A stretch of DNA of 64,000 nucleotides, taken from the NCBI RefSeq assembly GCF_024639685.1, contig NZ_JAHEHX010000021.1, positions 265,273 through 329,272 on the forward strand, given 5' to 3'. Below, piece after piece: positions 9,146 through 18,091 of this stretch (the stretch's first letter is position 1; each line of letters opens with the position of its first letter). A program made the position numbers and the translations under genes. A model generated the notes under the pieces. The model had not been told where the DNA came from. It ran no database searches and worked only from the letters and a program-made list of their open reading frames with translations. Origin of the DNA: Polaribacter sp. (lineage in GTDB: Bacteria; Bacteroidota; Bacteroidia; Flavobacteriales; Flavobacteriaceae).

Positions 9146-11896
9146 TTATAATTGATAACGAACTCTAAAACTTATGAATCTTGGTAAAATAAATCTCTCA
9201 TTTAATGTAAATGCAAATACACTCTGACTAACTGAGGCTTGTGAACCAGTTGCTAATAAGTTATTACCTACTACTTCATATTCCCATTTTGCATCACTAT
9301 CTTTTCTATAAGCTAATTTTGCATTCCATAAACTAAATGAGTTAGCAGAAACACCATTTTGTCTTTGATCTGTAAATGAATAATCTGAAGTTAATGTTAC
9401 AGATTTCCAAATGTAAGCATCAAAGTTTATAGAAGGTGTATGTCTAACTGTTTTAACAATATCTCGTCTTGCACTGTTTTCTTGGTTGCTAAAACTAATG
9501 TTATACCTTAAAGTAATATTTGGTGCTTTTCTAAAGTTAGTACCAATTCTTGTATTAAAACCATAACTTGTATTCTCATTAGTATTCTCTAAAGAATTGA
9601 TGAATTGATAACTTTTATTAAAATTATAATTACCTCCTAAACGTGTTTGAATTTTTCCAAAAGTTTTTCCTGCAGATAATATGGCTGTAAAGTTTTCATT
9701 ATCTAAAAGAGAGTTGATAGAATTACTAATAGAAACTACAGAACCTGGTTCTAAAATTGTATTTCTGTTTACTTGATCTATGGTTTTAGTGTAATTAACT
9801 CTAGCAAACACATTACTGTTGTTAAACAAATTAAAACTTCGATAATTTAAACTTACATTATGAAAACTTGCATTAATTAATTCTGAATTTCCAAAAAAGA
9901 AAGAATCGTAACTATTGGCAACAATACCTCTAGCAATCTGATTAACATCTGTAAAATTTACTTGTGGTCTGTATGTGAAATTTAAACTCTCACTTTGCTT
10001 AAACTGTGCAATAACATTAAACTCAGGTAAGAATTTAAAGAATATATCTTCAAAAGTTTCAGTACCATATTGTGTATTATTTGAGTTGTAAGAATGTAAT
10101 GTAAAACCAGGTGTAAATGTAAAAATACCTGATCTTAATCTATATCTTAAACCTGCATAAATATCAGTAAAATTATACTCAGTATCATTGGTTGTTTGAG
10201 GATCTACAATACCAGGTATTGTTGGATTAGGATCTAATTCTGCACCATTGTCTAAAATTTGGAAAAAACGAGAATCAAAATTTTGTTGACTTAATATAGT
10301 ACCAGCAACAAAGTTTAAGTTACTTTTTTGATTTAGAATATAGTAGTAATCTAATTTTGCATCTAATTGATTCGATTTTACTTTTCTGTCTTGCTCTAAT
10401 GTATAAAACATGTTAGACCTGTCTAAACCTAAAGTTTCTGCAGCATCATCAAAACCATCATTATCTACATCATCATTATTATTTGGATCATTTTCTAAAG
10501 AAGCTACATAAAAAGGATCTTCATCTTGTAATAAATGTTTTACCTCTAAAGCAAAAATACTTTTTTCGCTTGCAGTATAGAAATAACTAAAATCTTGATT
10601 TATAGTGTATGGTGTTGCACTTTCGAACTGATTAATATCACTTAACACTCTAGAATCTACAGACTCATTGCTAAACTCGTTAGAAAAACGTCCAGAAATA
10701 TTATAATTTAACTGGTTGTTAAAATCTTTCTTATAAACAGTACTAAAACGAAATAAACCTGTGTTACTTGTTTGGTCTGTTTTAGTATCTCTAAATTCAT
10801 CTGGAATTCTAGGATCTACATAATCAATATCATTAATATTTCGCTGTCCGTTACTATTCCCAGACCAAATTAAAAATCCACTTAAATCTAATTTAGGGTT
10901 TGGGGAATAACTAAAATTTAACGCAGAAAGCCTTGTTTCTATTCTGTTTGCATTTCTTGCACCAGCATTTAAAAAGCCAATACCAGCATCTCCTAAACTA
11001 ATATTTGTTCCATTAGAAGGACTTTGACTTTGGAAACTTCCTCCAAAACTTCTAGCATCTCTTCTACTGATAACAACATCACCAAGATTATTTACATCAC
11101 CAATAATGTTGATGGTATATTTTGGTGTGTAATAAAATAATTTTGGCTGAAACAAATACAAGGTTTCATCTTGAGATTGACCTCCACCTGCAGAAATATC
11201 ACCAAACCAAAAGTTCTTTTTACCTTCTTTTAATTTAATGTTGATAGCAACCCTATCTTGATTGTTTTGTACACCACTTAATTGGCTTACATTCGAGTAG
11301 TTTCTTAAAACCTGTATTTTATCTACAGCATTAGATGGTATGTTTTCTGTAGCTAATTTAGTATCTCCACTAAAAAACTCTTTACCATCAACCATTATTT
11401 TTTCGACAGCTTTACCTTCTACTTCAATTTGGCCTTCATCATTTATTTCTACACCTGGTAATTTTTCCAATACATCTTTTAGTTTCCTTTCAGAACCATT
11501 TTTAAAGGAATCTGCATTATAAATAATAGTATCTCCTTTAACAGTTACAGGCATCTTTGCTACTATGTTAATCCCTTCTAACATATTGTCTTCATACATA
11601 GTGTAGTTTTTAGACATGTCTGTAGCACCAGTTTTTATGTTTTCGCTAATTTCTTTAAAACCAACATAACTTATTTTTATATTGTAAACTGTATTTTTTG
11701 CCAAATCTAGTTTAAAAACACCTTTAGCATCTGTAAAACCATAAGAAGCAATTCGTTTAGCAACAGTATCTAAAGCAATAACGTTTGCCATTTCTAATGG
11801 CTCACCTATAGAATCTTTAACAACTCCTGAGTATTTTATTTGACCACTAGCTGATAAAGACACCATAAAAATGGCGATAAGTAGTAATTTTTTCAT
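9146..11896 (-). CDS. Outer-membrane beta-barrel protein, TonB-receptor-like
   Basis: 916 residues with a cleavable signal peptide (MKKLLLIAIFMVSLSASGQ). A carboxypeptidase-regulatory-like beta-sandwich spans about residues 20-110. A short plug-like region (LKDVLEKLPGVEI near 140, VDKIQVLRNYS near 192) leads into a long beta-barrel that ends in the aromatic pattern FRVRYQL. This is the 'outer membrane beta-barrel family' relative of TonB-dependent receptors; the pore probably moves or displays a substrate at the outer membrane. A DPNNNDDVDNDGFDD stretch near residue 478 looks like a calcium-binding loop. The two GLPGLI genes just upstream on the same strand are a recurrent partner of this family. 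Confidence 0.85.
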   Translation of the reverse strand: MKKLLLIAIFMVSLSASGQIKYSGVVKDSIGEPLEMANVIALDTVAKRIASYGFTDAKGVFKLDLAKNTVYNIKISYVGFKEISENIKTGATDMSKNYTMYEDNMLEGINIVAKMPVTVKGDTIIYNADSFKNGSERKLKDVLEKLPGVEINDEGQIEVEGKAVEKIMVDGKEFFSGDTKLATENIPSNAVDKIQVLRNYSNVSQLSGVQNNQDRVAINIKLKEGKKNFWFGDISAGGGQSQDETLYLFQPKLFYYTPKYTINIIGDVNNLGDVVISRRDARSFGGSFQSQSPSNGTNISLGDAGIGFLNAGARNANRIETRLSALNFSYSPNPKLDLSGFLIWSGNSNGQRNINDIDYVDPRIPDEFRDTKTDQTSNTGLFRFSTVYKKDFNNQLNYNISGRFSNEFSNESVDSRVLSDINQFESATPYTINQDFSYFYTASEKSIFALEVKHLLQDEDPFYVASLENDPNNNDDVDNDGFDDAAETLGLDRSNMFYTLEQDRKVKSNQLDAKLDYYYILNQKSNLNFVAGTILSQQNFDSRFFQILDNGAELDPNPTIPGIVDPQTTNDTEYNFTDIYAGLRYRLRSGIFTFTPGFTLHSYNSNNTQYGTETFEDIFFKFLPEFNVIAQFKQSESLNFTYRPQVNFTDVNQIARGIVANSYDSFFFGNSELINASFHNVSLNYRSFNLFNNSNVFARVNYTKTIDQVNRNTILEPGSVVSISNSINSLLDNENFTAILSAGKTFGKIQTRLGGNYNFNKSYQFINSLENTNENTSYGFNTRIGTNFRKAPNITLRYNISFSNQENSARRDIVKTVRHTPSINFDAYIWKSVTLTSDYSFTDQRQNGVSANSFSLWNAKLAYRKDSDAKWEYEVVGNNLLATGSQASVSQSVFAFTLNERFILPRFISFRVRYQL

Positions 11897-11941
11897 TTGT
11901 AAATTAATTTAATTGAATAGCAATTTTAAGAAAGAGTCATT

Positions 11942-12772
11942 TTAGTAACCTCTTCTACCTCCACCACGTCTGTTTTGAAAACGTTCTTTTAATTCTTCGG
12001 TCTTTTGTTTTATAATTTTGTTGTATTTCTCTCTCGTTACTTTTGTACCTTTTTTTGGTTTTTCTATAGTAATCGGTTCAGAAGGATTGATTACAATCTC
12101 AGTACACAACATGGTTGTTCTATCTGCATTTAATTCTAAAATTAACCCTGGCAATCCCCAATAAGATTCAGGACCAGAACTAACAGGAATTTGTGGTGTG
12201 TACCAAGCAGTAACATTAAGTATTTTTTCAGCAGCTTTATCTTCTGTTTTTGTAGAATCATTTTCTTGATTTCTTCTTCCTCTTCTAAAAATACCTCCCC
12301 AATCAATTTTAGTATCTACAGTAGTCATAGTTGCTTTATAAGCGGTATACTGACCAATTTTTTTACTCTCTGTACCTAACTCCCATTTTGGTTGTTCCAT
12401 TGGCTCAACAACTAAAAAACGTTTGCTAAATTGCTCTACGTCTTCAATCATTTCACGATCCTTTAAGTTTTTATAAATAGAACCCTGACCATTACTTGCA
12501 CCCCATCGTGAACCTGAAGTTCCTGGAGCATCTAATTTTACTTCTTCCTTGAAAGAAGATTCATTTTTATTAAAGCTTAATATGTATGTTTTCTCTAAAA
12601 AATTTTTCATACGAGCCATCATTTGCTTTTTTTGTTGCTCGCTCATTTGATTACCAAACCTACTCATATCCATCGTAGTTTTAGACATATAGGTAGCTTT
12701 ACCTTCAAAGTTTTTTTGTGCAAAAGTTGCCATTGTAATTAATGACAGAAAGAGTGATAATAATGATTTCAT
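11942..12772 (-). CDS. GLPGLI family protein (copy 1)
   Basis: 276 residues with a signal peptide (MKSLLSLFLSLITMATFAQ) and the name-giving motif, here in YWGLPGLILELN near residue 205. The function of the family is unknown; members are exported and typically encoded beside TonB-receptor-like barrels, as here (45 bases separate it from the barrel gene). It ends in RRGGGRRGY, a very basic Gly/Arg tail. A -7 box lies 23 bases before the ATG. It is related to the next gene and is probably an old tandem duplicate. Confidence 0.9.
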   Translation of the reverse strand: MKSLLSLFLSLITMATFAQKNFEGKATYMSKTTMDMSRFGNQMSEQQKKQMMARMKNFLEKTYILSFNKNESSFKEEVKLDAPGTSGSRWGASNGQGSIYKNLKDREMIEDVEQFSKRFLVVEPMEQPKWELGTESKKIGQYTAYKATMTTVDTKIDWGGIFRRGRRNQENDSTKTEDKAAEKILNVTAWYTPQIPVSSGPESYWGLPGLILELNADRTTMLCTEIVINPSEPITIEKPKKGTKVTREKYNKIIKQKTEELKERFQNRRGGGRRGY

Positions 12773-12794
12773 GTTTATTTTTAAAAATTTTAAT

Positions 12795-12802
12795 CAAAAG
12801 TA
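12795..12802 (-). promoter_or_regulatory. -7 box for GLPGLI copy 1
   Basis: TACTTTTG on the minus strand (12802-12795), a full TAnnTTTG match, ends 22 bases before the ATG at 12772. This suggests that copy 1 and the barrel gene can be transcribed apart from copy 2. No -33 TTG is visible. Confidence 0.4.
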
Positions 12803-12870
12803 ATTGTATAATGTTCACTAAGACTTAAAAAAAGCTTAAAAGTTTAAACATGTTAGGAAAACTTTAACAG

Positions 12871-13713
12871 TTAATCTCCCATTTTAATCTGAATTCCGTT
12901 GCCTAATTCCACCCCTTTTCTAGATTTCATTTTCTCCATCATTTCATCATTCTTTTTCTTTTGAATTTTTATAAATTTCTTTTTAGAAACTATTTTTCCT
13001 TTTTCTGGTTCAATAATCTTAATTTCTTTTTCTGGATTCAGTTCAATTTCAGTACAGACAATTAAACTTTTACCATCATTTATTTCTAAAATTAATCCTG
13101 GTAATCCTTGATAGTCTTTTGGACCATTACTTATAGGAATCTGAGTAGTGTACCAAGCTGTTGTTGTAACAGATTCTTTGGTTTTAGTCTCTTTAGATTC
13201 TCCATTAACCATGCTAAAACTTATATTTTCTGCTTCTTTTGTAAAACTAGCTTTATAACAGGTATACATTCCGATGTTTTTAGTTTCTGAAGATAATTCC
13301 CAATTGTACAATTCTAGTTTATCTTTTACTAAAAACGGTTTTCCCATAATTTGAGTTTTATTAGAAAATGTTTGATCTTTTATATTTTTATAATAAATAT
13401 CTGTACTTCCAGACCCTCCGAAAGACATTACCATAACTCCACCTCTACCTGCCATAGGATTTGGATTGTCTAATTTTACATCTTCCTTATAAATAGATGT
13501 TGTTTTATCAAACTCGAGAATAAAGGTCTTTTGACTCATTTTTTGCATTCTTTTCTTGAGCTCTTCCTGCATTTTATCTGTTATTCCTGGCTGATTTTCC
13601 CCATAAGAAATTGTAGATTTTCTACTCGTTTTATAGGTTGCTTTTCCCGTAAAATTTTGTGCGTTTATTGTATTCACAACTAATATTAATATCAAAAAAT
13701 GTAATGCTCTCAT
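12871..13713 (-). CDS. GLPGLI family protein (copy 2)
   Basis: 280 residues, signal peptide MRALHFLILILVVNTINAQ, and GLPGLILEIND near residue 208. It shares the order of motifs with copy 1: N-terminal FTGKATYKTSRK, central NWELSSETKNIGMYTCYKA, then TAWYTTQIPISNGPKDYQGLPGL. The shared layout shows tandem duplication followed by clear divergence. It is Lys-rich, especially residues 235-270. The role is unknown; it is probably periplasmic or surface-exposed. Confidence 0.88.
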   Translation of the reverse strand: MRALHFLILILVVNTINAQNFTGKATYKTSRKSTISYGENQPGITDKMQEELKKRMQKMSQKTFILEFDKTTSIYKEDVKLDNPNPMAGRGGVMVMSFGGSGSTDIYYKNIKDQTFSNKTQIMGKPFLVKDKLELYNWELSSETKNIGMYTCYKASFTKEAENISFSMVNGESKETKTKESVTTTAWYTTQIPISNGPKDYQGLPGLILEINDGKSLIVCTEIELNPEKEIKIIEPEKGKIVSKKKFIKIQKKKNDEMMEKMKSRKGVELGNGIQIKMGD

Positions 13714-13788
13714 GTGTTTGTTTCTCTTTAATATATCTAATTAATAAAGTGAAAATAAACATTTAAAAATAAAATTTCAAGAATGCAG

Positions 13789-13796
13789 TAATTTTG
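13789..13796 (+). promoter_or_regulatory. -7 box in the gap before the kinase gene
   Basis: TAATTTTG fits TAnnTTTG exactly and is 160 bases before the kinase ATG. A 22-codon ORF (ATG at 13819, MILFKNSLKNAL...) starts just downstream; whether it is translated is unknown. Confidence 0.3.
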
Positions 13797-13957
13797 CTTC
13801 ATAAAAATTAAAAATTTATGATTTTATTTAAAAATTCATTAAAAAACGCTCTAGATAAAAAAAAGTTAATTGAAAGATTTTTATAAATTAAATCATTACC
13901 CCATTTTACTTTATTATTTTTAGTAATTTAGCCCTTCTTAACTTATAGAATAAAAAA

Positions 13958-14572
13958 ATGCACGTTGCAATAGCAGGAAATATTGGCGCAGGTAAAACTA
14001 CGTTAACCAAATTACTAGCCAAACATTACAAATGGAAACCTCATTATGAGGCTGTGGACGAGAACCCTTATTTAGATGATTTTTATGGAGAAATGGAACG
14101 CTGGTCATTTAATTTACAGGTATACTTTTTAAATAGTCGTTTTCGCCAAATTTTAGAATTGAGAGAAACAGGTAAAAACATTATACAAGATAGAACCATA
14201 TATGAGGATGCACATATTTTTGCGCCTAACTTACATGCAATGGGTTTAATGACAAATAGAGATTATAGTAATTACAGTTCTCTTTTTGAGTTAATGGAAA
14301 AATTAGTTTCTCCTCCAGACCTATTAATTTATTTAAGAGCAGACATATCTACCCTAGTAGGACAAATTCATAAAAGAGGAAGGGAATATGAAAACTCTAT
14401 AAGTATAGATTATTTAAGCAGATTAAATGAGCGCTATGAAGCTTGGATTTCTACCTATACCAAAGGAAAGTTATTAGTAATAGATGTAGATAGTTTAGAC
14501 TTTGTGACAAATCCAGAAGATTTGGGATATATTATAGATCGTATAGATTCACAAATAAATGGTTTATTTTAA
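13958..14572 (+). CDS. Deoxynucleoside kinase
   Basis: 204 residues of the dNK/dGK family, which phosphorylates deoxynucleosides with ATP for nucleotide salvage. P-loop GNIGAGKTT is at 7-15. The substrate-site and catalytic-base region follows in DENPYLDDFY, then the DRTIYED motif (DRS in other members) and the LID arginines in KRGREYE. It stands alone, followed by a good terminator. Substrate preference (dA/dG or pyrimidines) cannot be read from the sequence. Confidence 0.9.
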   Translation: MHVAIAGNIGAGKTTLTKLLAKHYKWKPHYEAVDENPYLDDFYGEMERWSFNLQVYFLNSRFRQILELRETGKNIIQDRTIYEDAHIFAPNLHAMGLMTNRDYSNYSSLFELMEKLVSPPDLLIYLRADISTLVGQIHKRGREYENSISIDYLSRLNERYEAWISTYTKGKLLVIDVDSLDFVTNPEDLGYIIDRIDSQINGLF

Positions 14573-14603
14573 AAATCATTAAATTAGTGATTTATAAAAA
14601 TAG

Positions 14604-14634
14604 AAAGAGACCGTAAAAACGATCTCTTTTTTTT
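14604..14634 (+). terminator. Terminator of the deoxynucleoside kinase gene
   Basis: Stem AAAGAGACCG / CGATCTCTTT with one mismatch and a 4-5 base loop, followed by a run of eight T, 30 bases after the stop codon. Confidence 0.75.
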
Positions 14635-14639
14635 GTGAT

Positions 14640-14968
14640 AAAATTATCACTAATGATAGATAGTCCCCCAACTCTCTATCAAGTTTTTATTGAAATAAGT
14701 CAATACTTGATAATTTCTAAAAAAATTAAAACAACGTAATTTGTAGATAGTTTACAAAAGTGTATTTTAATTTCGAAAAAAAGATACTTTATATTTTGCG
14801 GAATTATGAAAAAAAATAACATAATTATGAAAATGCAAAAATAAACCCTATAAGAGCTTTGGGCATTGAAAAAAAATAAACATAACTTTTTTGTAACATT
14901 TATTTAAAAACAAACGTATAATACTATAGAGATAGTAAATATCTTTTTTTAAAAGCATTTAGAAATTC
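14640..14968. other. Long leader region before rpoD
   Basis: About 330 bases without a gene, very AT-rich. It must hold the rpoD promoter(s). The nearest thing to a -7 box is TATATTTTG at 14790-14798, one base too long for TAnnTTTG. No riboswitch-like structure or small gene is evident. Confidence 0.45.
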
Positions 14969-15832
14969 ATGAGACAACTTAAAATTACCAAGCAGGTTAC
15001 GAATAGAGAAACTGCTTCCCTAGACAAATACTTACAAGAAATTGGTAAAGTAGATTTAATTACTGCAGATGAAGAGGTAGAATTGGCTCAGCTTATTAAA
15101 GCAGGAGATCAAAGAGCCTTAGAAAAATTAACAAAGGCCAATTTACGTTTTGTAGTTTCTGTAGCAAAACAATATCAAAATCAAGGTTTAACATTACCAG
15201 ATTTAATTAATGAAGGTAACTTAGGTCTAATTAAAGCAGCAAAACGTTTTGATGAAACTCGTGGTTTTAAATTTATCTCTTATGCAGTTTGGTGGATTCG
15301 TCAATCTATTTTACAAGCGTTAGCAGAGCAATCTAGAATTGTACGTTTACCTTTAAATAAAATTGGTTCTATTAATAAAATCAATAAAATGTATGCGTTT
15401 TTAGAGCAAGAAAATGAAAGACCTCCAAGTCCTGAAGAAATTGCAAAAAAACTAGACATGACTGTTAATGACGTTAAAGAATCTATGAAAAATTCAGGAC
15501 GTCATGTATCTATGGATGCTCCTTTAATTGAAGGTGAAGACTCAAACTTATACGACGTTTTAAATTCTGGCGAATCTCCAAACCCAGATAGAGTTTTATT
15601 ACACGAATCTTTACGTATAGAAATAGACAGAGCTTTAGAAACTCTTACTCCTAGAGAAGCAGATGTTGTAAAATTATACTTTGGTTTAGGAGAACACCAA
15701 CCAATGACTTTAGAAGAAATAGGTGAAACTTTCGATTTAACAAGAGAGCGTGTGCGTCAAATTAAAGAAAAAGCAATTCGTAGATTAAAACACACATCTA
15801 GATCTAAAATTTTAATGACCTATTTAGGATAA
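14969..15832 (+). CDS. rpoD: Primary RNA polymerase sigma factor
   Basis: 287 residues. It starts directly with region 1.2 ([16 protein letters not shown]) and lacks region 1.1, as is normal for Bacteroidota sigma-A. Region 2 is nearly invariant ([43 protein letters not shown]), followed by region 3. Region 4.2 has the helix-turn-helix [23 protein letters not shown]. This is the factor expected to read the TAnnTTTG promoters listed here. It is monocistronic with a strong terminator. Confidence 0.97.
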   Translation: MRQLKITKQVTNRETASLDKYLQEIGKVDLITADEEVELAQLIKAGDQRALEKLTKANLRFVVSVAKQYQNQGLTLPDLINEGNLGLIKAAKRFDETRGFKFISYAVWWIRQSILQALAEQSRIVRLPLNKIGSINKINKMYAFLEQENERPPSPEEIAKKLDMTVNDVKESMKNSGRHVSMDAPLIEGEDSNLYDVLNSGESPNPDRVLLHESLRIEIDRALETLTPREADVVKLYFGLGEHQPMTLEEIGETFDLTRERVRQIKEKAIRRLKHTSRSKILMTYLG

Positions 15833-15856
15833 ACTAAATTCTCAATAAAAAATAAA

Positions 15857-15888
15857 AAACTCTCAAATTCATTTTTGAGAGTTTTTTT
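15857..15888 (+). terminator. Terminator of rpoD
   Basis: Stem AACTCTCAAA / TTTGAGAGTT with a 6-base loop, then a T-run. It lies 25 bases after the rpoD stop. Confidence 0.85.
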
Positions 15889-15892
15889 ATTT

Positions 15893-15980
15893 AAAGCTAT
15901 TTCCTGCTTTGTATTATATCTTTTTTTTTAATCTTTAAAAAAGTATGCCACTTCAATTAGGGCTAAACTTCTTAAAAAAG
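15893..15980. repeat. Intergenic element, copy A
   Basis: About 85 bases bounded by AGCTATTTCCTGCTTT (15895-15910) and TTCAATTAGGGCTAAAC (ending 15968). The same two blocks, in the same order and at nearly the same distance, occur at 32296-32371, with unlike sequence between. It lies just after the rpoD terminator. I take it to be a dispersed repeat or a structured element; the function is unknown. Confidence 0.55.
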
Positions 15981-16020
15981 AATTTAATTTAATTCAAACT
16001 AAGTTCATTAACTAATTAAT

Positions 16021-16028
16021 TATCTTTG
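16021..16028 (+). promoter_or_regulatory. -7 box of the rpe operon
   Basis: TATCTTTG followed by CA, a full consensus match, 20 bases before the rpe ATG. It probably drives rpe and the two genes packed behind it. Confidence 0.6.
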
Positions 16029-16048
16029 CATAAAACAATGTTAAAATA

Positions 16049-16705
16049 ATGAGTAACTTAATAGCACCTTCAATACTAGCAGCAGATTTTGCTAACTTAC
16101 AAAGAGATATAGAAATGGTAAATAATAGTGAAGCAGATTGGTTTCATATAGATATTATGGATGGCGTTTTTGTGCCAAACATCTCTTTTGGAATGCCAGT
16201 ATTAAAAGCAATTAAACAACATGCAACCAAAACTATTGATGTGCATTTAATGATTGTAAATCCAGATCAATATATACAAACATTTGCAGATTTAGGTGCA
16301 GACATTTTAACGGTTCATTATGAGACGTGTACACACTTACACAGAACAATACAAGCTATAAAAGCTGCAGGCATGAAAGCAGGTGTTGCTTTAAATCCTC
16401 ATACGCCCATTGCAGTTTTAGAAGATATTATAGCAGATTTAGATATGGTTTGCTTAATGAGTGTTAATCCTGGTTTTGGAGGGCAATCATTCATAGAAAA
16501 CACCTATAAGAAAGTTAACCAACTAAAACACTTAATTGAGTTTACAGAAGCTGACTGCCAAATAGAAATTGACGGTGGAGTTACCGATAAAAATGCAAAT
16601 GCTTTAATTGAAGCAGGCGCAAATGTATTGGTTGCAGGTAGCTATGTTTTTAAGAGTGAAAACCCTACAGAAACCATTGCAGACTTAAAAAATATAATTA
16701 CCTAA
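16049..16705 (+). CDS. rpe: Ribulose-phosphate 3-epimerase
   Basis: 218 residues of a TIM barrel that interconverts ribulose-5-phosphate and xylulose-5-phosphate in the pentose phosphate pathway. Landmarks are MSNLIAPSILAADFANL, the metal-site motif HIDIMDGVFVPN, DVHLMI, MSVNPGFGGQ and EIDGGV. It is first in an operon; the next gene begins on the base after its stop. Confidence 0.96.
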   Translation: MSNLIAPSILAADFANLQRDIEMVNNSEADWFHIDIMDGVFVPNISFGMPVLKAIKQHATKTIDVHLMIVNPDQYIQTFADLGADILTVHYETCTHLHRTIQAIKAAGMKAGVALNPHTPIAVLEDIIADLDMVCLMSVNPGFGGQSFIENTYKKVNQLKHLIEFTEADCQIEIDGGVTDKNANALIEAGANVLVAGSYVFKSENPTETIADLKNIIT

Positions 16706-18091
16706 TTGTATACAGTAGTAGACATAGAAACCACAGGTAACGGCAATAAAGGTCAAAAAATTACTGAGATTTCTATTATTGTTTTTGATGGTAAAAAAAT
16801 CATAGACGAGTTTACATCACTTGTAAACCCTGAGCAAAATATACCTCCATTTATTACCAATTTAACTGGGATTACAAATGCTATGGTTAGGTATGCACCT
16901 AAATTTCATGAAATTGCAAAAAAGGTAGAAGAGCTTACTAGAGACACTATTTTTGTTGCACATAACGTAAACTTCGATTACAACATCATCAAAGATGAAT
17001 TTAAGAGTTTAGGTTTCGATTTTAGACGCAAAAAACTCTGTACAGTTCGTTTATCAAGAAAAATAATTCCTGGATTGCAATCTTATAGTTTAGGTAATAT
17101 TTGTATTGGTGAAAATATACCAATTAATGGCAGACATAGAGCAAAAGGAGATGCAGAAGCCACCACAGAATTGTTTAAACGATTACTAGAAAGAGATGAT
17201 CATTTTATTATTAATTCATTTTTAAATCCGCGTTCACGTCAAGCAACATTACCTCCTTTATTAGATAAAAAAGTAGTAGATGAATTACCAGAAACTTTTG
17301 GAGTTTATTATTTTAAAAATAGCGCTAAAGAAATTATTTATGTTGGTAAAGCTAATAATATAAAGCAACGAGTAATTAGCCATTTTTACGACAAAAAAAA
17401 GAAAGAAAGAGAAATGTGCCAAGAAACTGCACACCTTTCTTATACTGAAACTGGTAGTGAATTGCTTGCGCTTTTATTGGAATCATCAGAAATAAAAACA
17501 AAGTTTCCAAAGTTTAATAAATCTCAAAAAAATAGCAATACTGCGAACGGCTTGTTTTCTTATGAAGATCAAAAAGGAATTTTACATTTGGCTTTTAATA
17601 AACTAAAATTGACTCCTAACCCAATACTAACCTTTTACTCAATAGCTGAATGCAGAGCATTCTTAGAGAGTTTGTGCAACGAGTATGAACTTTGCCCAAA
17701 ATATTGTCATTTACAAACTAATGTAAAAGATTGTTTTAACTATCATTTACAAAACTGCAAAGGGGTATGTAATCAAAAAGAAGAAATAGCGATTTATAAT
17801 AAGAGAGTACATAAAGCAATAACCTCTATAGGTTTTAAGGCTAAAAATTTAGTTATTAAAGAAACTGGAAGAAATAATGCTGAAATTGGCTTTACTCTAA
17901 TTTTAGAAGGCACTTACAAGGGTTTTGGCTATATAGATAAAACTCAAGCAGAACAGTTAGAGCAACCAGAAGATTATCAATTCTTTTTACAACCAAAAAG
18001 AGACAATAGAGATGTACAACGAATTTTAACTGCTTATTTAAAAAAGGATTCGAAAGAAAAACAGCAAAAAAATGGAAAAATCAGCATATAA
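16706..18091 (+). CDS. DnaQ-type exonuclease fused to GIY-YIG endonuclease domain
   Basis: 461 residues. The start is TTG at 16706, directly abutting the rpe stop, and is fixed by the exonuclease motif beginning at residue 5 (VDIETTG). Residues 1 to about 165 are a DEDDh exonuclease (HNVNFDY, HRAKGDAEAT). About 195-275 is a GIY-YIG nuclease like that of UvrC or Cho (GVYYFKNSAKEIIYVGKANNI). The C-terminal part has a cysteine cluster (CNEYELCPKYCH, CFNYHLQNCKGVC). A role in DNA repair is likely from the domains, but no specific pathway can be assigned. It overlaps the next gene by 20 bases. Confidence 0.88.
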   Translation: MYTVVDIETTGNGNKGQKITEISIIVFDGKKIIDEFTSLVNPEQNIPPFITNLTGITNAMVRYAPKFHEIAKKVEELTRDTIFVAHNVNFDYNIIKDEFKSLGFDFRRKKLCTVRLSRKIIPGLQSYSLGNICIGENIPINGRHRAKGDAEATTELFKRLLERDDHFIINSFLNPRSRQATLPPLLDKKVVDELPETFGVYYFKNSAKEIIYVGKANNIKQRVISHFYDKKKKEREMCQETAHLSYTETGSELLALLLESSEIKTKFPKFNKSQKNSNTANGLFSYEDQKGILHLAFNKLKLTPNPILTFYSIAECRAFLESLCNEYELCPKYCHLQTNVKDCFNYHLQNCKGVCNQKEEIAIYNKRVHKAITSIGFKAKNLVIKETGRNNAEIGFTLILEGTYKGFGYIDKTQAEQLEQPEDYQFFLQPKRDNRDVQRILTAYLKKDSKEKQQKNGKISI

